A stretch of 64,000 nucleotides of DNA from Leptonema illini DSM 21528 (GTDB lineage: Bacteria > Spirochaetota > Leptospiria > Leptospirales > Leptonemataceae): the NCBI RefSeq assembly GCF_000243335.1, contig NZ_JH597773.1:1853550-1917549 (forward strand). Direction: 5' to 3'. The notes below the pieces were generated by a model, which was not told the DNA's origin, made no database searches, and saw only the letters and a list, made by a program, of their open reading frames with translations. Position numbers and translations under genes: made by a program. This document shows, one piece after another, positions 57,866-64,000 of this stretch. Positions within the stretch are counted from its first letter, which is position 1. Each line of letters begins with the position of its first letter.

Positions 57866-58366
57866 CTACAGGCCTTCCGATTCCTGTTTCTTTGATTCCT
57901 TTTCGGATTGGCTTGCCGTAAGGTATTCTCGCAGCTCGGCGCTTAACGATCCGGAACGCCCGGCATCGATCAGGCGATAGGCCCGCTCATCAAGAATAGC
58001 GGCTTCGTCGGGCGAGCCCAACCTTCGCGCAAGATCCGCTTCCTCTCGCAAAAGAAGGCCGGCAATCACGGCGCGATCGGCGTCAAGCTCACCGGTTACG
58101 GAGAACATGTGCAGCAACGCATCGGCATCCAATCGCAGAACAAGGTTGCGCGGCAGGCCGAGGAAATTGTGAAAGGCGGATTCAAGTTCAAGAGCAATGG
58201 ACTCCGGATCGTTTTTCTTTACGAAGCCGGCAAGACGTGCGAGGAACATAACGAATTGCTGAAGCAGGCGGATCGTGTAGTCGCGATGAAACACGGGAAC
58301 AGAATAGCGAACACTGGCAGAATCGGGAACAAGAAAACTTGACCGTTTCTTTGAATGCTCCAGCAT
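57866..58366 (-). CDS. DUF6483-like protein
   Basis: The 166-residue helical protein has the pattern FHRDYTIRLLQQFVMFLARLAG, then LELESAFHNFLGL and LRLDADALLHMFSVTGELDADRAVIAGLLLREEADLA, which I recognise as the DUF6483 type (function unknown). I start it at ATG 58366; a GTG at 58294 nearer the conserved region is possible. It is convergent with the TPR-like gene, 31 bp away. Confidence 0.6.
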   Translation of the reverse strand: MLEHSKKRSSFLVPDSASVRYSVPVFHRDYTIRLLQQFVMFLARLAGFVKKNDPESIALELESAFHNFLGLPRNLVLRLDADALLHMFSVTGELDADRAVIAGLLLREEADLARRLGSPDEAAILDERAYRLIDAGRSGSLSAELREYLTASQSEKESKKQESEGL

Positions 58367-58868
58367 CAGGCATGATCGGCCGCACAGGACCGGATGCCGT
58401 CTATGCGCATCTGACCGCGCTGCTTGCCGAGCTTGATGCGATCGATCGCGAGCTGAGAGATGTGAAGGGATGAATCCTGAACTGGATCGGCCATCTCTGT
58501 GGAAAGGTCGGGGATCTTGCTTTTCCAGGAAACCCCCGAAGAAGGTTAACCACGGAGGCACGGAGGAAATCAAAGGAGGAAAAAATAGAGTAAATCCGGA
58601 GTTCTTTCGCGAATCCGGGGCCTGTCGCTGTCAACAATTCGCAAATAAGGCCTCCAAACGCTCGAAACGTGTAAGCTGATTCGGAAGGACGAGCTGTGAA
58701 ACCTCGTTCCGACTATGATTGGCTACACGAGATGTGTCTGTCAGTACAAAGTAGAACCACCGCGTTGAACGAGTATTCCGGAGCCCAGCTCCTATCAAAT
58801 TTTCTAATTGACTTTTTTTATCAGGACGAGCTTCCTTGAGATACGCCCGATATAAACACAGGGTAATA
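58367..58868. other. About 500-bp spacer with repeat and short open frame
   Basis: The spacer holds a short plus-strand open frame ending at 58472 (tail ...LTALLAELDAIDRELRDVKG) that I cannot support as a gene. It also has one copy of the TTAACCACGGAGG repeat (58536-58620), and an imperfect hairpin near 58680-58712. The rest is AT-richer and shows nothing clear. Confidence 0.5.
58536..58620 (+). repeat. Dispersed TTAACCACGGAGGCACGGAGG repeat, uninterrupted copy
   Basis: The core CCGAAGAAGGTTAACCACGG then AGGCACGGAGGAA is at 58536-58568. The following part, AAATCCGGAGTTCTTTCGCG-like, also matches the copy at 63841. The core is identical to the sequence obtained by joining 61255-61271 to 63210-63225 across the group II intron. 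Confidence 0.8.
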
Positions 58869-59216
58869 ATGGAGAAGGTCGTCCCCAGCCGCCCGACGAC
58901 ACATGCGAAAACAATGGAAATGCCTCTTCACGAAAACGAAATTCTGGTCTGGCTGCTGGGCACGGTAGTGCTTTCCTTTCTTCACATCTACAGAGAGCAA
59001 ATCAACCATCTGCCCTCACCTCGCCTGCTCTTTGCCGCCTACATTTCTGTTTGGACGAGCTGGACATCGACGAATCTGGAACACCTCTTCTTTTACGAAT
59101 TCTTCAATGTGCTCGAACATACGGGCTATGCACTGAACGGCATTTTGCTTCTGGCCTGGTGCAGCCTTGCTTTCTCGTCAAAGCATGAGGAGCAAACGGA
59201 TGATAAGCGCGCTTGA
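58869..59216 (+). CDS. Small membrane protein preceding the GGDEF-EAL gene
   Basis: The 115-residue protein has two hydrophobic helices (for example ILVWLLGTVVLSFLHIY and ALNGILLLAWCSLAF) and a charged C-terminus. The start is uncertain; ATGs at 58869, 58914 and 58920 are possible. Its end overlaps the diguanylate cyclase/phosphodiesterase gene by 17 bp, so the two are translationally coupled. It may be the sensory partner of that protein; this is inference. Confidence 0.55.
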   Translation: MEKVVPSRPTTHAKTMEMPLHENEILVWLLGTVVLSFLHIYREQINHLPSPRLLFAAYISVWTSWTSTNLEHLFFYEFFNVLEHTGYALNGILLLAWCSLAFSSKHEEQTDDKRA

Positions 59217-61233
59217 CCTGGCGGGCGCTCTTGCAGCAACCGTAGCACTGATTCGTTTTTCTTTAAACGGTCATGCTTCATTCAGCGCCGGCGAGCGCTG
59301 GATTGTACTCATCCTTTGCTCTACAACAGCGCTTATTAACACACTGAGTTTTATGGCCTGGATCGGGCACGACCATCTATCAGAGATTTCTGAGGATTGG
59401 AGCGACTATTTGCAGATTCTTCAGCCGGCCTTCTGGGGAATGCTCTTCTATGTCGTGCTGCAAAGCCGCCATCGCAGAGATCTCGCCGCCAGCCAGAAGC
59501 GGTTGCGCGATATAGTTGAAAACATGCCAGTACTGCTGACGGCACATGATTCTGACGGCAGAATCCTTGCGTGGAATAGAGAAGCGCATTCCGTAACTGG
59601 CTATTCCATCGACGAGATAGCGGAAACCGACCATCTACAGATACTGTTTCCCCAAGCGCAGCAGCGCGAAGATTTCCTCGCAGAATGTTCGAACGGCGGA
59701 GGGGATTATCAGCATTCCATTCGGACGATTGTCGGCCGCAACGGCAGCAAACACGTAGCCTGGTTTAACATTTCCCGTAAATATCCCGTTTCTGGCTGGG
59801 CGAACTGGAGCATCGGTCTGGACATCACAGAATCCGTACAGGCCCGTCAGCGCCTCGAATTTATGGCCTCACATGACGAGCTGACGGGGCTGGCCAATCG
59901 CGGATTGCTGCAGCATCGCCTGCGTTCGGCGATCGCCGCAATTGATAGCGCCGAGAGCATCGAGCGAATGGAAAGCATCGATTCAGTAGAGGCCATCGCT
60001 ATCACAGGGAACACAGAGGTCTCACGCAGGTCGAATAGAAAAGGCGCACTGATCATGCTCGATCTGGATAACTACAAGATGGTCAATGATACATACTGAC
60101 ATTTGATCGGCGACCGCTTGCTATATGATGTCGGGCAGCGGATCCAGAACAGCGTGGGAAACGACGCTACGGTTGCCAGAATCGGCGGAGATGAATTCAT
60201 GATCCTCATAACGGGGCTATCCAGAAAAGAGGAGGCGACCATCATAGCCGATTGGCTGCTAAAAAACTTAAGGGCGACGCCGTTTCATATCGATGGTGCC
60301 AGAATCTATACTGAAGCAAGCCTGGGTATTACCGTGTACCCGGATGACGGAAACGATCCGGCAGAGCTTTTAAAGAATGTCGATATGGCGCTTTATGCGG
60401 CAAAAGAAAACGGTCGCAACGGATTCTGTTTTTATTCCAGAGACCTGCACGATCGTTTTCGATGGCAGCATATGGTCGCTGAAAATTTGCGTTCCGCCCT
60501 TCTGAACGACGATCTTCAGCTATATTATCAACCGCAAATAGACGTTGCCGACGGTAGACTGATCGGCGCAGAGGCGTTACTGCGCTGGCCGGGTTTCGAA
60601 GGCGGACTATCGCCTGCGGTCTTCGTTCCGATCGCCGAATCCAGAGGCCTCATGCTTCCGCTCGGCCAGTGGGTTCTCAACAAGGCCTTCAGCCAGGCCG
60701 CACGATGGAATCAACAATCGGGTTTTACGACGGGCATCAACTTATCGGCGATACAATTTTACCAGTCCGACCTTGTAGATACCCTGAAAAAGCTGGTAAC
60801 GCTTAACCGGATATCGCCTGAAAACATAGATCTTGAGATAACTGAGTCGGCCGTGATGCGCGATGCCGATCTGGCTATCGCTTCAATGAAGAGATTACGC
60901 GATAGCGGTTTTCATATCTCCCTTGACGATTTCGGTACTGGCTTCTCTTCGTTATCGTATCTGAAGCGCTTTCCCGTCTCTCGCCTCAAGATCGACCAGA
61001 GCTTCGTGCGTGGGATGGAATCCTCCGCCGACGATACGGCGATCGTACACGGCGTGATACGCCTCGGCCATGATCTCGGATTATCGGTCGTTGCCGAAGG
61101 CGTCGAAAACGCCGAGCAATGGAGTCTGCTCAAAGAAGGCGGATGCGACATCGTCCAGGGATTTTTCTTTTCCCCTCCCGTTCCCGTAGAGAATATGGAG
61201 GCCATGCTGGCGAAAGGCGATGCGCGGAATTGA
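59200..61233 (+). pseudogene. Membrane PAS-GGDEF-EAL protein, interrupted by one in-frame TGA
   Basis: AGGAG lies 7 bp before ATG 59200. The frame encodes about four transmembrane helices (about 1-90), a PAS domain (about 100-215), GGDEF (about 225-400) and EAL (about 420-670). A TGA at 60097-60099 (codon 300) stands between NDTY and HLIGD, where GGDEF proteins have Gly (NDTYGH). A single GGA to TGA change explains it. Downstream, RIGGDEF, EALLRW, DDFGTG and EGVE are intact in the same frame with no other damage. Recent nonsense mutation, sequencing error or readthrough are all possible. If real, the product stops inside GGDEF. Confidence 0.85.
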
Positions 61234-61254
61234 CAGACTCATCCCGTGACAAAG

Positions 61255-61271
61255 CCGAAGAAGGTTAACCA
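61255..61271 (+). repeat. Left half of dispersed repeat split by the group II intron
   Basis: CCGAAGAAGGTTAACCA ends exactly where the intron begins. Joined to 63210-63225 it recreates the repeat seen at 58536. Confidence 0.85.
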
Positions 61272-61315
61272 GTAGAGTAGAGAGGGTGCCGGAAGCCCGG
61301 CAGCCCTCCCCCTCG

Positions 61316-61350
61316 TCAAACCGGACGTGCAGATTTCCCGCATCCGGCTT
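61316..61350 (-). ncRNA. Group II intron domain V
   Basis: The minus strand reads AGCCGGATGCGGGAAATCTG followed by CACGTCCGGTT. It forms the short two-part stem of domain V with the AGC catalytic triad at its 5' base and a GAAA-type loop. Domain VI follows at about 61272-61312. Confidence 0.88.
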
Positions 61351-61379
61351 TCCCGAAAACAGACCATCCCAGAGCGTAT

Positions 61380-62760
<1,381 letters not shown>

Positions 62761-63209
62761 TCTTATCCAAACTTGTTTTCGGCAGAGTCCCTTCGCTCCA
62801 CCGGAATTACCCGACTTCCTCGCTACTATGGACTCCTCCGACTCCCGATGAGGATGAGTCACAGTTATGGATTCCTGTCACTCGTTGCCGAATCCCTCAC
62901 CGGGCCTCCCAGGTTCCTCATGTCTTCCTTCTGCAAGTGCTATCCGCTCTGACCCCGAGCAGCCAGTCGGGTGCTAACCATTGCTTCCCCGACCGTGTCA
63001 GGCTTCACCAACTCCGAGAGGCTGGCCGCTGCTAATGGTGTAACGAGGCTCATGTCGGTTCACTTTTGTTACGGCCCTTACATTTGATCCGCGTGGCTTC
63101 ACCCAAATGGATTACTCCAGCAGATGCACGCTTCACTACCCGCCGAATGGCTAATTGCGGGGTGGGTACCTTTCAACCCACGGGAGAACACAGGCTTATC
63201 CTGGCGCAC

Positions 63210-63225
63210 CGGAGGCACGGAGGAA
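63210..63225 (+). repeat. Right half of dispersed repeat split by the group II intron
   Basis: CGGAGGCACGGAGGAA follows the intron 5' end directly and includes IBS1 (as CGGAGG on this strand). The next 180 bp up to 63406 show no gene. Confidence 0.8.
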
Positions 63226-63406
63226 GAAAAAGTGGGCCTACAGCGGCGAATTAACGGGATCATTGATACCGATCTCGTTCCTCGTAACTCGGCCTGAAGA
63301 GATTTACCTCACGGCCGGCCCAGGAGAGAAATGCCTGCTGAGATGAATTTTAGTAGAGGCCAGGTTTACCAGTTTTCTGTCCCTCAGAAATTAGACTGAC
63401 GTAGTA

Positions 63407-63775
63407 CTATCTTGGTTTTTTTTCTTCACTCTGACGAACGATTAGCTTCCCGGTTTTTATCGCTTCGTCAAGATCAATAAGGCGAAGTGGTGGCGGTTGC
63501 GTTGGCCTTCTTCCCCTCAATTTATCCACCACCCAGGAAGCCAGTTCGCTAATAACAATACCTTCGTTGCTGACGTAGGCATTCCAATCAACAGAAGAAA
63601 TATCAACGCCGAATCGTCGGGAGTAGGCAAGAATAAATTCATCGAAATCATCACCGCTCAGACCTAAATCATAAACGACATCCATATCACCCCGTAGATC
63701 TGATTCCGGAACCTTGGTAATCTCGGAAACTAAACTTGCGAATGCAGAGGAGATCATCGTCATCATTAATACCAT
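63407..63775 (-). CDS. DUF1493-like, acyl-carrier-like protein
   Basis: The 122-residue protein matches the DUF1493 pattern: VYDLGLSGDDFDEFILAYSRRFGVDISSVDW, which resembles the helix II region of acyl carrier proteins without the phosphopantetheine serine (GDD instead of GxDS). Lower G+C than the core genes and repeats on both sides suggest it is mobile. The first of several Met codons is used; the true start may be a few residues later. Confidence 0.6.
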   Translation of the reverse strand: MVLMMTMISSAFASLVSEITKVPESDLRGDMDVVYDLGLSGDDFDEFILAYSRRFGVDISSVDWNAYVSNEGIVISELASWVVDKLRGRRPTQPPPLRLIDLDEAIKTGKLIVRQSEEKKPR

Positions 63776-63786
63776 CCTGTATCGAC

Positions 63787-63816
63787 TTTCGTGCCTTTTC
63801 GTGCTTTTCGTGGACC
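63787..63816. repeat. Dispersed ACCACGAAA-type repeat, inverted copy
   Basis: TTTCGTGCCTTTTCGTGCTT followed by TTCGTGGACC reads on the other strand as GGTCCACGAAAAGCACGAAA, matching the type at 33121. Confidence 0.55.
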
Positions 63817-63840
63817 ATCAAATGCGTTCACAAAAAACCT

Positions 63841-63977
63841 GAAGAAGATTAACCACGGCGGCACGGAGGAGGAGAAGAGAACAGAGGAAATCCGGGGGCT
63901 TTCGCTAATTTCTCGATCAAAGAGCCCCCTCATGCCCCTCTGTTCTCCGCGCCCTCAGCGCCCTCCGCGATTAACCC
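63841..63977. repeat. Inverted-repeat element of the TTAACCACGGAGG family
   Basis: The left arm GAAGAAGATTAACCACGGCG... (63841-63888) is matched by a diverged inverted arm ending at 63977 (on the other strand GGTTAATCGCGGAGGGCGCT...GAGAACAGAGG). A short GGGGGCT/AGCCCCCT pair lies inside. The element could fold on itself like a MITE. The left arm matches the copy at 58536. Confidence 0.6.
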
Positions 63978-64000
63978 ATTCCTCTTCTCCCGTGGACAAC

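Noticed and set aside
58330-58472. Short plus-strand frame ending ELRDVKG
   Set aside because: It has no good start or ribosome site and overlaps the N-terminal end of the gene on the other strand; possibly a remnant, but not supportable.
59200-61233. TGA at 60097 as a selenocysteine codon
   Set aside because: The position is Gly in GGDEF proteins, not Cys, and I saw no convincing SECIS-like hairpin directly after it.

Overview
The window reads as a chromosomal segment of a diderm spirochaete of the Leptospiraceae, most like a Leptonema-type organism. This is an inference from gene content and layout, not from a marker search. The pointers are an Rnf-like pair beside ptsN, a kdsA-lptC-lptA-lptB-rpoN-hpf-hprK-HPr-ntrY-ntrX series, two clpP paralogues, many lipoproteins with permissive lipoboxes, and a moderately high G+C content.

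Region 1 (1-9.6 kb): the 3' end of tatC, then on the minus strand five tRNAs (Pro, Arg, His, Leu, Gly) followed by tig-clpP-clpX. On the plus strand lie a cyclic-nucleotide-binding protein, an AI-2E-type permease, enolase, a DivIC/FtsB-like protein and a second clpP. The clpP in the clpX operon has lost two of three catalytic residues, whereas the distant clpP is intact.

Region 2 (9.7-17.4 kb, minus strand): ptsN, an RnfD-like membrane protein and an RnfC-like iron-sulfur protein with overlapping reading frames, a small Cys-rich protein, a PilZ protein beside a processive glycosyltransferase, rsmD with two small genes, a MoeB/ThiF-type enzyme and a HEAT-like exported protein.

Region 3 (17.4-33 kb): two giant lipoproteins built from the same short beta-rich repeat lie on either side of mtnB, an MscS channel and an outer-membrane protein. 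They are followed by a HAD protein, phosphofructokinase and ahpC-ahpF.

Region 4 (33-36.2 kb) is accessory: a two-HTH/GIY-YIG nuclease fusion of lower G+C, an exported MORN-like protein, a possible SUKH protein and a SelW-like protein, closed by a long imperfect palindrome.

Region 5 (36.2-52.5 kb) is an unbroken minus-strand run: MCP, hisF-hisE, kdsA, the LPS-transport genes, rpoN, hpf, hprK, HPr, the NtrYX two-component pair, a degenerate uracil-DNA-glycosylase-like protein and priA. It links envelope biogenesis, sigma-54 control and PTS-type phosphorylation.

Region 6 (52.6-64 kb): hydrolase and DUF2784 genes, then a coupled gene pair of a VWA/DUF2135 protein and a divergent adenylosuccinate-synthetase paralogue. 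This pair is the best candidate in the window for an undescribed system. After it come a GGDEF-EAL gene broken by one stop codon and a complete group II intron whose two ends can be read to the base because it sits in a dispersed repeat with uninterrupted copies nearby. The window ends with a DUF1493-type gene flanked by more repeats. No CRISPR array, rRNA, replication origin or prophage was seen.
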